64,000 nucleotides of DNA from the NCBI GenBank assembly GCA_034933245.1, contig JAYFNX010000029.1, forward strand, positions 8,687-72,686, given 5' to 3'. A program made the position numbers and the translations under genes. Source of the stretch: Pelethousia sp034933245 (GTDB lineage Bacteria > Bacillota > Clostridia > Christensenellales > CAG-138). The notes beneath the pieces were generated by a model. It did not search any database. It worked only from the letters and a program-made list of their open reading frames with translations, and was not told the DNA's origin. This document shows, in pieces, positions 41,810 to 50,367 of the stretch (positions are counted from its first letter, which is position 1; every line of letters starts with the position of its first letter).

Positions 41810-43147
41810 ATGATAAAGGTTGTAAAGTTCGGCGGTAGTTCCCTGGCGGATGCGGGTCAGTTTAAGCGGGTGAAGGACATCATCCTAAAGGAGGCCCAGC
41901 GGGCTGTGGTGGTGGTTTCCGCGCCTGGCAAACGCTTTGGTGATGATAATAAGATCACGGACCTGCTGTATTTGTGCCATGCCCATCTTAAATACGGCGT
42001 GTCCTACGAAGGCATTTTCTGCATGATTGAGGAACGGTTCAACCAGATCAAGGAAGGCTGTGGCCTTTCCACGGATCTCGCCTCGGAATTTGCCCATATT
42101 CGCTCCCAAATGCACAAGAATATGTCTATCGATTACTTGGTATCCCGGGGAGAATATTTGACGGCCAAGCTCATGGCGGATTATTTGGGCTTCTCCTTTG
42201 TGGACGCAACGGAATGGGTGCGCTTCGGGTATGACGGCAAGTTGGATGCGGACAAGAGCGAGGCCAGCCTTGCGGCGATGTTCAAGGAGAAATCCCGCAT
42301 GGTACTCCCGGGCTTTTATGGCGCTTTGCCGGATGGCAACGTGCGGGTTATGAGCCGGGGCGGCAGCGATATCACAGGTTCTCTGGCCGCGGCGGCCGTG
42401 GATGCCGGGGTGTACGAAAATTGGACGGATGTTTCCGGCATTCTTATGGCGGATCCCCGCATTGTGGAGGACCCCAAGCCCATCGCCCACATTACGTACA
42501 GCGAACTGCGAGAATTGGCCTATATGGGCGCCAACGTTCTGCATGAGGAAACGATTTTTCCTGTTCGCAACAAAGATATTCCCATCAACATCCGCAATAC
42601 CAACGCGCCGGAGAACCCCGGCACCCTGATTAAGGAGAGCTTTGAAAAGGAGACCAGGGAGGAGCGCAAGCGGTTCATTACGGGCATATCCGGGCGGAAG
42701 GATTTTTCCATCATCACGCTACGTAAAAGCCAACTGACGGCTGAAACCGGAACCATCCGCTCCGTATTGGCCATCTTTGAAAAATACGGCGTGCCCATCG
42801 AACATATTCCCAGCGGTATCGATAGTTTTTCCCTGGTGGTATCCATGGAAAAGGTGAAGCCCTGCATCTATGATATCATCGGAGAAATCAAGCAAACCTG
42901 TGAACCGGACAGCATTACCATAACGGACAACATCGCCCTCATTGCCACCGTGGGCCGCAAAATGGCTTTCATCCCGGGGGTGAGCGGAAAGGTATTCGGT
43001 GCGCTGGGCGCGAACGACATTAACATCCGTATGATTGCCCAGGGCCCGGATGAGATTAACATCATTGTCGGCGTGGAAAATAAGGACTTTGAAAAGACCA
43101 TTCGCGTGTTGTATAATAGCTTCATTATAGGGGGGAATGAGAGATGA
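41810..43147 (+). CDS. lysC: Aspartate kinase
   Basis: A 445-residue aspartokinase: VKFGGSSLADAGQF (4-17) binds ATP, GREYLT-like SRGEYLTAK and GSDITGSLAAAAVDA are active-site segments, and the C-terminal 140 residues hold two ACT domains for feedback control. Starts 10 bases after hom; its TGA stop overlaps the asd start. Confidence 0.94.
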   Translation: MIKVVKFGGSSLADAGQFKRVKDIILKEAQRAVVVVSAPGKRFGDDNKITDLLYLCHAHLKYGVSYEGIFCMIEERFNQIKEGCGLSTDLASEFAHIRSQMHKNMSIDYLVSRGEYLTAKLMADYLGFSFVDATEWVRFGYDGKLDADKSEASLAAMFKEKSRMVLPGFYGALPDGNVRVMSRGGSDITGSLAAAAVDAGVYENWTDVSGILMADPRIVEDPKPIAHITYSELRELAYMGANVLHEETIFPVRNKDIPINIRNTNAPENPGTLIKESFEKETREERKRFITGISGRKDFSIITLRKSQLTAETGTIRSVLAIFEKYGVPIEHIPSGIDSFSLVVSMEKVKPCIYDIIGEIKQTCEPDSITITDNIALIATVGRKMAFIPGVSGKVFGALGANDINIRMIAQGPDEINIIVGVENKDFEKTIRVLYNSFIIGGNER

Positions 43148-44148
43148 AACAGTATAACGTAGCCGTATTGGGCGCCACGGGAGCCGTGGGCCGTGAGATG
43201 CTGAAAATTCTGGAAGAGAGGAACTTCCCCGTAGCTGCGTTGCGGCCTTTGGCCAGTAGCCGCAGCGCGGGCAGCACCATCGATTTTAAGGGCAAGCCCG
43301 TCATGGTGCAGGAAGCCTGCAAGAGCGCCTTTGCCGGCATGGATATCGTGCTGGGCGCTGCGGAGAATGAGATCGCTAAAAAATATGCGCCAGCCATCAA
43401 GGCGGCCGGCGCCGTATTTGTGGATAATTCTAGTGCCTTCCGCATGGAGAAGGACGTGCCGCTGGTCATTCCCGAAATCAATCCGGAGGATGTGAAGTGG
43501 CACCATGGCATCATCTCTAACCCCAACTGCACCACCATCGTCACCCTGGTGGCCATAAACGCCCTTGCCAAGCTTTCTCCCATCAAGGCGATGGTGGCGT
43601 CCTCATACCAGGCGGTATCCGGCGCGGGAGCAGGCGGGCCCATGGAGCTGATGCAAGAGGTGCAGGATCTCTCCCGCGGTGGGAAGGTGGATCCCAAGGT
43701 GTTCCAATATCAGATTGCCTATAACGTCATTCCCCAGATCGGCGGTTTTGGCGAAAATGGTTATACCAGCGAAGAAATGAAGATGCAGAATGAGGGCCGT
43801 AAAATTCTGCACCTGCCCGAGCTCCTCGTAACCTGCACCTGCGTGCGCGTGCCCGTAGTGCGCAGCCATTCCGTATCCGTCACCGTGGTAACCGAACGCC
43901 CGGTTTCCGTAGAAGAAGCCCAGGCGGCCATCGCAGCCGCGCCCGGTTGCCGCTTGGTGGATGATCCTGCCAACAAGCGCTATCCCATGCCATTGGAAAC
44001 CAGCGATCAGGATATCGTGTTTGTGGGCCGCATTCGCCGGGATCTAACCAACCCCAATGGCCTCGCCCTCTGGTGCTGCGGCGATCAGGTGCGCAAGGGC
44101 GCCGCTACCAACACCGTGCAAATCGCGGAGCTGCTGCTGGAAAGGTAA
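43144..44148 (+). CDS. asd: Aspartate-semialdehyde dehydrogenase
   Basis: A 334-residue NADPH enzyme. The dinucleotide loop is LGATGAVGREM (9-19); the catalytic Cys lies in SNPNCTTI; SSYQAVSGAGAGG and the GRIRRD segment near the C-terminus are also typical. The ATG shares ATGA with the lysC stop. Confidence 0.95.
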   Translation: MKQYNVAVLGATGAVGREMLKILEERNFPVAALRPLASSRSAGSTIDFKGKPVMVQEACKSAFAGMDIVLGAAENEIAKKYAPAIKAAGAVFVDNSSAFRMEKDVPLVIPEINPEDVKWHHGIISNPNCTTIVTLVAINALAKLSPIKAMVASSYQAVSGAGAGGPMELMQEVQDLSRGGKVDPKVFQYQIAYNVIPQIGGFGENGYTSEEMKMQNEGRKILHLPELLVTCTCVRVPVVRSHSVSVTVVTERPVSVEEAQAAIAAAPGCRLVDDPANKRYPMPLETSDQDIVFVGRIRRDLTNPNGLALWCCGDQVRKGAATNTVQIAELLLER

Positions 44149-44207
44149 GCGGTTTCGCGGGGCTCCCCGGCTTACTTTTAAAAAAGCAAGCAAAATAGCT
44201 GAAACCT

Positions 44208-44268
44208 CTAGCTTAAAGCCCGGAGCATTCTGGATGCGCCGGGCTTTCGTTGGTTCCCTTTAAGCTAG
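44208..44268. terminator. Nested bidirectional terminator between asd and the SLOG gene
   Basis: AAGCCCGG (44216-44223) pairs with CCGGGCTT (44239-44246), and outer arms CTAGCTTAAAG and CTTTAAGCTAG (44208-44218, 44258-44268) pair as well. It lies between convergent genes and overlaps the last codons of the SLOG gene. Confidence 0.7.
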
Positions 44269-44613
44269 GAGCAGAAACGTTTTCCGTTTGGAGCTATATA
44301 CGTAAAGCTTAACCGCCATGCCGATTCTTCTGCACATATTCGCCACGAATTTCGTGCTTCTGGATTTGCCATCCCAAAACACCAGCACAACATCCGCCCT
44401 GCGCAGGGCCCGCTGCCGGGGCGCATGCCTACCATGGGGCTTATTCGCGAGCTCGTAATCCGTCACCAGGATCCCGCGCTTCGCGGCATAGAGCCGGGCC
44501 GATTGGTTGATGCCTACCGACCAGCCCAGGATGATCTGCCTCGTCTCCAGAGGAAAGTAATCCCCCGGATTGTTTACCGCTAGATTCCTGGAACCGATAA
44601 CCGCAACGTTCAT
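44260..44613 (-). CDS. Small SLOG (YpsA/DUF2493-like) domain protein
   Basis: About 117 residues. The Rossmann start NVAVIGSRNL, WSVGINQSARLYAAKRGI and ADVVLVFWDGKSRSTKFVANMCRRIGM are SLOG-superfamily features (GxxxGS-type nucleotide-binding loop, then a D-x-W-DG-S-GT-like site). SLOG proteins bind nucleotides or their derivatives and recur in defence and signalling systems. The ATG at 44625 is an alternative start. Divergent from a ribbon-helix-helix gene, with a 24-bp palindrome between. Confidence 0.7.
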   Translation of the reverse strand: MNVAVIGSRNLAVNNPGDYFPLETRQIILGWSVGINQSARLYAAKRGILVTDYELANKPHGRHAPRQRALRRADVVLVFWDGKSRSTKFVANMCRRIGMAVKLYVYSSKRKTFLLLA

Positions 44614-44626
44614 ACTCCGCCTCATA

Positions 44627-44650
44627 AATATAACCTAATTTGGTTATATT
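44627..44650. promoter_or_regulatory. 24-bp palindrome between the SLOG and RHH genes
   Basis: AATATAACC-TAATTT-GGTTATATT, perfect 9-bp arms. A further half site GGTTATAT is at 44699-44706 on the start codon of the RHH gene. A probable operator of the ribbon-helix-helix protein. Confidence 0.6.
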
Positions 44651-44705
44651 AGCCAGCATATATTTTTGCCAAAATAAAATCAATAATAGAATTGGAAATG
44701 GTTAT

Positions 44706-44918
44706 ATGTTTGAAGTTGAGAATAAATTCGGAAATGCGAACATTTCACGCACCATCAGGTTTACGGAGGCGCTTTTCGACGAGTTAAACAAAGTAGCGGA
44801 CGAAAACGGGGTATCGTTTAACCTGCTGGTTTTGCAGTGCTGCCGCTACGCGTTGGACAATAGAAAGAAGAACGACACGGAAAATGAAGGGCTGCGCAAG
44901 TTTCATTGTATGATTTAA
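44706..44918 (+). CDS. Small ribbon-helix-helix (Arc/CopG-type) protein
   Basis: Seventy residues. SRTIRFTEALFDELNKVADENGVSFNLLVLQCCRYALDNRK has the beta-strand, two helices and hydrophobic spacing of RHH DNA-binding proteins. The ribosome-binding site is weak. A GGTTATAT half operator overlaps its start, suggesting autoregulation. Might act as antitoxin-like partner of the SLOG gene product, or as a simple repressor. Confidence 0.65.
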   Translation: MFEVENKFGNANISRTIRFTEALFDELNKVADENGVSFNLLVLQCCRYALDNRKKNDTENEGLRKFHCMI

Positions 44919-44990
44919 TAGCAGAATAAAAAGCAAATTAGTGAAAAACCATAAAAATTTACAAAAGCAAGATGGCCGTTTCCAGTATGA

Positions 44991-45028
44991 AACAAGCCCG
45001 GCGCATATTCGATGCACCGGGCTGTTGT
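44991..45028 (+). terminator. Terminator after the RHH gene
   Basis: AACAAGCCCGG-CGCA and TGCA-CCGGGCTGTTGTT form a long stem with the tail TTTTATGG; it can serve both strands. Confidence 0.7.
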
Positions 45029-45118
45029 TTTATGGCCTTTCACGCGGGTTTTCTCCCGCTTTTTTAAAAGCGGACGGGGGAGCGGGGGCGGAGCCCCCGA
45101 AAAAGCCGAGCGCTGTCC

Positions 45119-47149
45119 TCAGTTCGGCGCGATCTGCCGCTCCGTGGCGGCGAGGCGGGCGCGCGCTTTCTCCAACAGGGGATGGGCAGCGGATGTCCAT
45201 GCGGGGTCCGTAAGAAGCCGTTCGGCGGCCTCTTGGGCCTGCTGCAGCACGCCCATATCCATGGCCAAGCCAATGGCGGAAAATTCTGAAAGGCCATGCT
45301 GACGCTTGCCCAGAAATTCACCCGGACCCCGAAGGGCAAGATCCGCTTCTGCGATGGCAAAGCCATCCTGGGAGGCGGCTACCATGCGAAGCCGGTCCAT
45401 GGCCGCGGCATCCGCTTTTGCGGCGCTGACCAAAAAGCAATAGGATTGTGAACCGCCCCGCCCCACCCGGCCCCGAAGCTGATGAAGCTGGGCCAGCCCG
45501 AAACGGTCCGCATGCTCAATGGCCATCACCGTGGCGTTGGGCACATCCACTCCCACCTCGATCACCGTGGTGGAAACTAGAATATCCAATAGCCCGTTCC
45601 GAAAGGACGCGGCGACGGCTTCTTTTTCACAGGCAGGCATCTGCCCGTGAAGAAGGCCGATCCGAAGGCCGGGAAAAGTTTTCTTTAGTTTGCCGAAATG
45701 CTCGGTGGCGCCTAATACATCCGGAAGTTCTTCGCTTTCCTCTACAAGCGGGCAGACCACATAAGCCTGCCTCCCCACTTGCACCTGGGAATGGATAAAA
45801 TCATACATGGCCTTGCGTTTGCTTAAAGAAACCAGACTGGTCCGAATGGGCTTGCGCCCGGGCGGAAGCTCACCAAGCTGGGAAACGTCCAGATCGCCAT
45901 AGAGAAGCAAGGCCAGAGTACGGGGAATAGGCGTGGCGCTCATAACCAGTACGTGGACGCCCGCTTGCCCTTTGGCCTGCATGGCCGCTCGCTGGCCTAC
46001 GCCAAAGCGATGCTGTTCATCCGTAACCACCAGCGCTAAATCCGCAAAGACGCCCCCTTGCCGAAGCAGGGCGTGGGTGCCTACCGCCAGGGATGCGCGC
46101 CCAGAGGATAGAGCTTCCCAGGACTCCTCTCGCTGGGATTTTTTCATGCCGCCCAACAAAAGCCGGACACGACCGGGGCCGAAGAGACCGCAAAGCTTTT
46201 CATAGTGCTGGCGGGCAAGGATTTCCGTTGGCGCCATAAGGGCGGCTTGTCGCCCCGCCTCCATGGCTGCAAACATACCGAAGAAAGCCACCACCGTTTT
46301 GCCGCTTCCCACATCCCCTTGAATCAGCCGATTCATTGCATGGCCGGAGGCTATATCCTTTTGAATATCCTCCATGGCGTTTTGCTGCGCTTGGGTAGGC
46401 GAAAAGGGCAGAAGCCGGGAAAAGGCTTCCAGCACACCCTCCATGGGCATGGGAATGGCGCAAGCCGCCCGGCGTTCCTGGCCGGCCAGGCCCAGCATCA
46501 GACGAAAAAGAAGCATATCCTCGAAAGCAAGCCGCCGCCGCGCAAGGGATAGGACTTCCATATTGCCGGGGAAATGGAGAGCTTGTAAGGTCAAGGAAAG
46601 GGGAGGAAGACCATAAGATAGGCGGAGAGGCTCCGGCAGAAGGTCTTGCAGGCTCGGCAGGCAGGTGCGAAGAGCTTCCCGCATCATATCCCGCAGTTGC
46701 TTTTGAGAAAGGCCGCGTGCAAGGGGATAGAGCGGCAGGATACCGGGGAGTTCAAAAAAAATGGCGGGGTTAAGCAGCTTAACCCCCCGGCTTTTATCCA
46801 CCCTGCCACAGGCTATGATTTGCTGCCCTTCCCGGAGGCTATCCTTGCGGAAGGGCTGGTTGTACCAGGTTAGCATGAGTTTGCCGGAATCATCCTGCGC
46901 AGGGGCGGATAGGATATTCAGGCCGCCCCGGATACGGGCCAACCTGGGAGGGGCAAGAATTGTCAAAGAGAAGGCCGCGTCCTGGCCGTGAACCCCATTC
47001 ATGGCCAACGTGACCCGGGCGTAATCCCGATAATCCCGGGGCGCAAAGAACAAAAGGTCAGCCACTGAAAAAAGGCCCAGCTTGCCGAGCAATTCCGCCC
47101 GGCGCGGGCCTATGCCTTTTAGACAGGTAAGGGGCTGTTCCGGGATCAT
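45119..47149 (-). CDS. recG: ATP-dependent DNA helicase RecG
   Basis: A 676-residue branched-DNA helicase. N-terminal wedge domain, then Walker A GDVGSGKT, the DEQHRFG (DExH) box, SATPIPRTLAL, and helicase C segments STTVIEVGVDVPNA and QLRGRVGRGGSQSYC. It rescues stalled forks and processes recombination intermediates. Its ATG shares ATGA with the fakA-like stop. A stem-loop (GGGGGC-GGA-GCCCCC, 45084-45098) follows. Confidence 0.96.
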   Translation of the reverse strand: MIPEQPLTCLKGIGPRRAELLGKLGLFSVADLLFFAPRDYRDYARVTLAMNGVHGQDAAFSLTILAPPRLARIRGGLNILSAPAQDDSGKLMLTWYNQPFRKDSLREGQQIIACGRVDKSRGVKLLNPAIFFELPGILPLYPLARGLSQKQLRDMMREALRTCLPSLQDLLPEPLRLSYGLPPLSLTLQALHFPGNMEVLSLARRRLAFEDMLLFRLMLGLAGQERRAACAIPMPMEGVLEAFSRLLPFSPTQAQQNAMEDIQKDIASGHAMNRLIQGDVGSGKTVVAFFGMFAAMEAGRQAALMAPTEILARQHYEKLCGLFGPGRVRLLLGGMKKSQREESWEALSSGRASLAVGTHALLRQGGVFADLALVVTDEQHRFGVGQRAAMQAKGQAGVHVLVMSATPIPRTLALLLYGDLDVSQLGELPPGRKPIRTSLVSLSKRKAMYDFIHSQVQVGRQAYVVCPLVEESEELPDVLGATEHFGKLKKTFPGLRIGLLHGQMPACEKEAVAASFRNGLLDILVSTTVIEVGVDVPNATVMAIEHADRFGLAQLHQLRGRVGRGGSQSYCFLVSAAKADAAAMDRLRMVAASQDGFAIAEADLALRGPGEFLGKRQHGLSEFSAIGLAMDMGVLQQAQEAAERLLTDPAWTSAAHPLLEKARARLAATERQIAPN

Positions 47150-48774
47150 TCCACGGAGATGTAGTAATAATATAAGGGCTGGCCGCCGTTCTGGCAAAGG
47201 AATTCCGCATCCGGATACTTGGCTTCCATCTCCTTCACCAAGGCCGCTGCATTCTCCTCATCCACGCCTTCTCCGTAGAACATGGTGACCACGCTGTCCT
47301 CCGGTGCGTGTTCCATCATCTTATCCAGCAGGGCAAGAGAAGCTTCGTCCACATTATTGCCCACCGCAACGATGGAACTGCCAAGAAGCCCGATGATGTT
47401 CCCCTTCTCAATCTTTGTGCCGTTCACGGAGGTATTCCGTACGGCATAGGTAATGGAACCGGAAATCACCTTCTCGGCCGCCTCACGCATGCGGGTTCCG
47501 TTTTCTTCTACACTGGCGTCCTCCAGGAAGGCCGTGGCGGCGCTGATACCCTGCACCACCGTTTTGGTGGGCAGAACGATCACATTGCGCTCACCCAGCT
47601 CTGCAGCCTGCTGGGCTGCCAAGATAATATTGGAATTGTTTGGCAAAACGAAAACGTTCCGTGCGTTTACCCGGCGGATAGCCTTGGCAATGGTATCGAT
47701 GCTGGGGTTCATGGTCTGCCCGCCTTGAATCAGCCCTTCCACGCCCAATTCGTTGAACACGGCATCAATCCCTGTGCCGGTGCTAACGGCTACCATGGCG
47801 CACTCCTTTTCGGAGGCTTTGAGCTTGGCTTGGATCTCGCGGTTCTGCTCCCGCATATTTTCAATTTTGAGCTTATCCAACTCGCCCAAGCGAAGGGCAA
47901 GCTGCAAAATTTTTCCGGGGGCATTGGAATGCACATGTACTTTTACAAAATCCGCATCGTGGGCAACCACCACGCTGTCGCCGATCTTCATGAGTTTGTC
48001 CCGGAACTTGTCCAAATCTTCATCCGTTAGGGCATGATCCAGATGGACGATGAAGAACTCGGTGCAATAGCCAAAGGTGATGTCATTTACATCGTCCAGC
48101 GTGAGGGCGTCTTCAGCAGGGGCTTCCACCGCTTCTTCCGGCAGATCGTCCACCTCTTCGCCGTCCAAAGCCATCTTAAAGCCACGGAAGATGGTCAGCA
48201 GGCCTTTACCGCCGCTATCCACCACACCCGCTTCCTTGAGCACAGGAAGAAGGTCCGGCGTTAGACGCAGGGCAAATTCGCCCCGCTCAATCATCACATC
48301 CACCAGCTTATATACGTTGGCACCCTCTGCGCTCTTTTCGCTCACCGACTCGCCGATTATCCGGGAAACGGTAAGCATGGTGCCCTCCTTGGGCTTCATC
48401 ACGGCCTTATAAGCGGCTTCTGTCCCCGTTTTGAGGGCGGCAGCCAACATAGCTCCGTCCATTTCCACAGCGCCATCCAATGCTTTGGAAAAGCCGCGAA
48501 AAATTTGAGAAAGGATAACGCCGCTGTTGCCTCGGGCGCCTTTGAGGGAACCCAGAGCGGCGGCGGCTGCCACTTCGCCTACGGTAGCGCTGGTGCCCGC
48601 TTTGATTTCGTGGACGGCGCTCTGCATTGTCATAGACATGTTGGTGCCCGTGTCGCCATCCGGCACGGGAAAGACGTTCAGGGAATCTATGTGGGCCTTG
48701 TTCTTCTCCAGCAGGGCAGCACCCGTGAGGAACATATCCTTGAGCAGCGCGCCGCTTATCGTCATTTCTTTCAA
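47146..48774 (-). CDS. DAK2/FakA-like (YloV) fatty-acid kinase domain protein
   Basis: A 542-residue protein. The N-terminal DhaL domain binds ATP (NVFPVPDGDTGTNMSMTM; LKGARGNSGVILSQIFRGF), and the C-terminal half is of the YloV type that works with a DegV-like FakB lipid carrier in FakA. Start TTG 48774 is chosen because GGGAGG is 9 bases upstream; ATG 48765 is the alternative. It stands between Asp23 and recG, the conserved Firmicutes order. Confidence 0.88.
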   Translation of the reverse strand: MKEMTISGALLKDMFLTGAALLEKNKAHIDSLNVFPVPDGDTGTNMSMTMQSAVHEIKAGTSATVGEVAAAAALGSLKGARGNSGVILSQIFRGFSKALDGAVEMDGAMLAAALKTGTEAAYKAVMKPKEGTMLTVSRIIGESVSEKSAEGANVYKLVDVMIERGEFALRLTPDLLPVLKEAGVVDSGGKGLLTIFRGFKMALDGEEVDDLPEEAVEAPAEDALTLDDVNDITFGYCTEFFIVHLDHALTDEDLDKFRDKLMKIGDSVVVAHDADFVKVHVHSNAPGKILQLALRLGELDKLKIENMREQNREIQAKLKASEKECAMVAVSTGTGIDAVFNELGVEGLIQGGQTMNPSIDTIAKAIRRVNARNVFVLPNNSNIILAAQQAAELGERNVIVLPTKTVVQGISAATAFLEDASVEENGTRMREAAEKVISGSITYAVRNTSVNGTKIEKGNIIGLLGSSIVAVGNNVDEASLALLDKMMEHAPEDSVVTMFYGEGVDEENAAALVKEMEAKYPDAEFLCQNGGQPLYYYYISVE

Positions 48775-48862
48775 ATTGTGAGTCCTCCCAAAGGCGCACC
48801 CGAAAAGGGCGCGCGAATTCAACGCCGTTATGCCGCTATACGGTTATGTCGTTATATCGGCG

Positions 48863-49222
48863 TTACGCGTTGATGCTCTCCACGTGAATATTCACACTGT
48901 TCACTTTAATGCCGGTCATTTCTTCCACTCTGTAGCGTACGTTGTCAATGGTATTTTTAGCTACGACAGCAAGGGATACGCCATATACCATTGTAACGTA
49001 TAGATCCACATCGGCCTCGTCGCCATCGTCTAGGAAGGTAACCTTTACACCGCGTTTGCGGTTGGTATCGCTTCCTACAAGCTGAAGAAAGCTATCCGCC
49101 GCCGTTTTCGCATTCATGCCTACCACACCGTAATTCTCCGTTGCGGCGTAGCCGGCGATATTTGCTATGATATCTTCGCCTATGGTAATTCGCCCGAGTT
49201 CATTGATAATCGTGCCTGCCAT
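48863..49222 (-). CDS. Asp23/Gls24 family envelope stress protein (YloU)
   Basis: About 119 residues with the Asp23 pattern (GRITIGEDIIANIAGYAATENYGVVGM, VDLYVTMVYGVSLAVVAKNTIDNVRYRVEEMTGI). Function is not settled; the family is linked to envelope homeostasis. ATG 49222 has GAAGGAGG 7 bases upstream. First gene of the yloU-fakA-recG operon. Confidence 0.9.
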   Translation of the reverse strand: MAGTIINELGRITIGEDIIANIAGYAATENYGVVGMNAKTAADSFLQLVGSDTNRKRGVKVTFLDDGDEADVDLYVTMVYGVSLAVVAKNTIDNVRYRVEEMTGIKVNSVNIHVESINA

Positions 49223-49672
49223 ATGCAAACCTCCTTCGATAATGTTGATAAACCGTATCCACGCATATTATTACGCTCATATTCTACCGCAAAATACCCG
49301 CTCTGACAAGGAATAACATAGACGCGATTGTGACAAAACCCGCAAGAAGGCGGATTTATAACGCTTTGAAGCGGAATGAAGGGGGAATTTCAAGGGAATA
49401 TTTTCGGCATAATGTTGCTTTTCCCAAGTGGATTTAGCTGGCTTATTCAAAATCCGCCGTTTCATTATGGCTGAGTATTGCCATAATTGTAGCTTCCTAT
49501 GATGCTTTTAAGGATAAAAAATGCTGAAAATGCCCCCAAAGATATGGTAAGGGGGAACCTGTTAAAATTTTTTTGAAAATTTGTGACACACGCGCATATA
49601 TTACCACTTATATTTTCTGTGACAGGGGACAAATTAAAGCTACATCATCAAGCAAAGGAGGTGAAACCAACA
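49223..49672. other. About 450 bases of intergenic sequence
   Basis: Holds the promoter area of the minus Asp23 operon and of the plus SASP genes. A frame at 49277-49465 (minus) looks random. I found no consensus forespore (sigma G) promoter, only approximate matches near 49570-49605. Confidence 0.35.
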
Positions 49673-49867
49673 ATGGCACGCAACAAAGTTCTGGTCCCCG
49701 AATCCAAGCAGACGATGGATAGCTTCAAAACGGAGGTTGCCAATTCCCTGAACGTGAACCTGAAGCAGGGCTACAATGGCGATTTGACCACCAAGGAGGC
49801 CGGCTCCATCGGCGGCGAAATGGTCAAACGAATGATCGCTTATGCGGAAACCAACATGAAAAAGTGA
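49673..49867 (+). CDS. Alpha/beta-type small acid-soluble spore protein
   Basis: Sixty-four residues. NSLNVNLKQGYNGDLTTKEAGSIGGEMVKRMI is the SASP core, with the Glu-Ala/Ser GPR-protease site near FKTEVANSL. These proteins coat and protect spore DNA and supply amino acids during germination. ATG 49673 has AAAGGAGGTGA before it. The next gene is a close paralogue. Confidence 0.95.
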   Translation: MARNKVLVPESKQTMDSFKTEVANSLNVNLKQGYNGDLTTKEAGSIGGEMVKRMIAYAETNMKK

Positions 49868-49919
49868 GCGGCATATAGCCATGCTCAATCCTATTAAAAT
49901 ATAGAAAGGAGAAAATACG

Positions 49920-50132
49920 ATGACTACCAACAGCGGTTCTTACAGCGGGGCAAACAAGGCCAAGCTTGCGTCTTTAAAGACGGAGGTTGCCGGTTCCCTG
50001 AACGTAAATCTGAAGCAGGGCTACAACGGTGACATTACTGCCCGGGAAGCCGGTTCGATCGGCGGCGAAATGGTAAAGCGCATGATCGCTTATGCCGAAA
50101 ACAACATGGGCGGCGGCAGCATGATGAAATAA
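49920..50132 (+). CDS. Alpha/beta-type small acid-soluble spore protein
   Basis: Seventy residues, nearly identical in the core to the preceding one (FxTEVAxSLNVNLKQGYNGD, AGSIGGEMVKRMIAYAE). Its amino end (TTNSGSYSGANKAKLASL) and Gly/Met tail differ. AGAAAGGAG before the ATG. Likely co-transcribed in the forespore. Confidence 0.95.
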   Translation: MTTNSGSYSGANKAKLASLKTEVAGSLNVNLKQGYNGDITAREAGSIGGEMVKRMIAYAENNMGGGSMMK

Positions 50133-50163
50133 GAACATCCCTTTCATATAAATTCCACAGCCT

Positions 50164-50187
50164 GGGGCGGGATATACATCCCGCCCC
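50164..50187 (+). terminator. Stem-loop after the SASP genes
   Basis: GGGGCGGGAT-ATAC-ATCCCGCCCC, a perfect 10-bp stem; few T follow. Confidence 0.55.
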
Positions 50188-50367
50188 TCAATATGCAAAA
50201 TCGCGAATCAACATGGGTGGTGCTTTTAGACGAGAAAATCAACGAAAATGTGATTTTTTAATACTCCGATTGATTGTTCGACCCAAAGCCGCTATTATAG
50301 AAAAGACGGAAAGGGCGGCTGATGCCGCCCGTTGCTGGTTTCCACTAAAAAGGATGGAGGGACGCAT

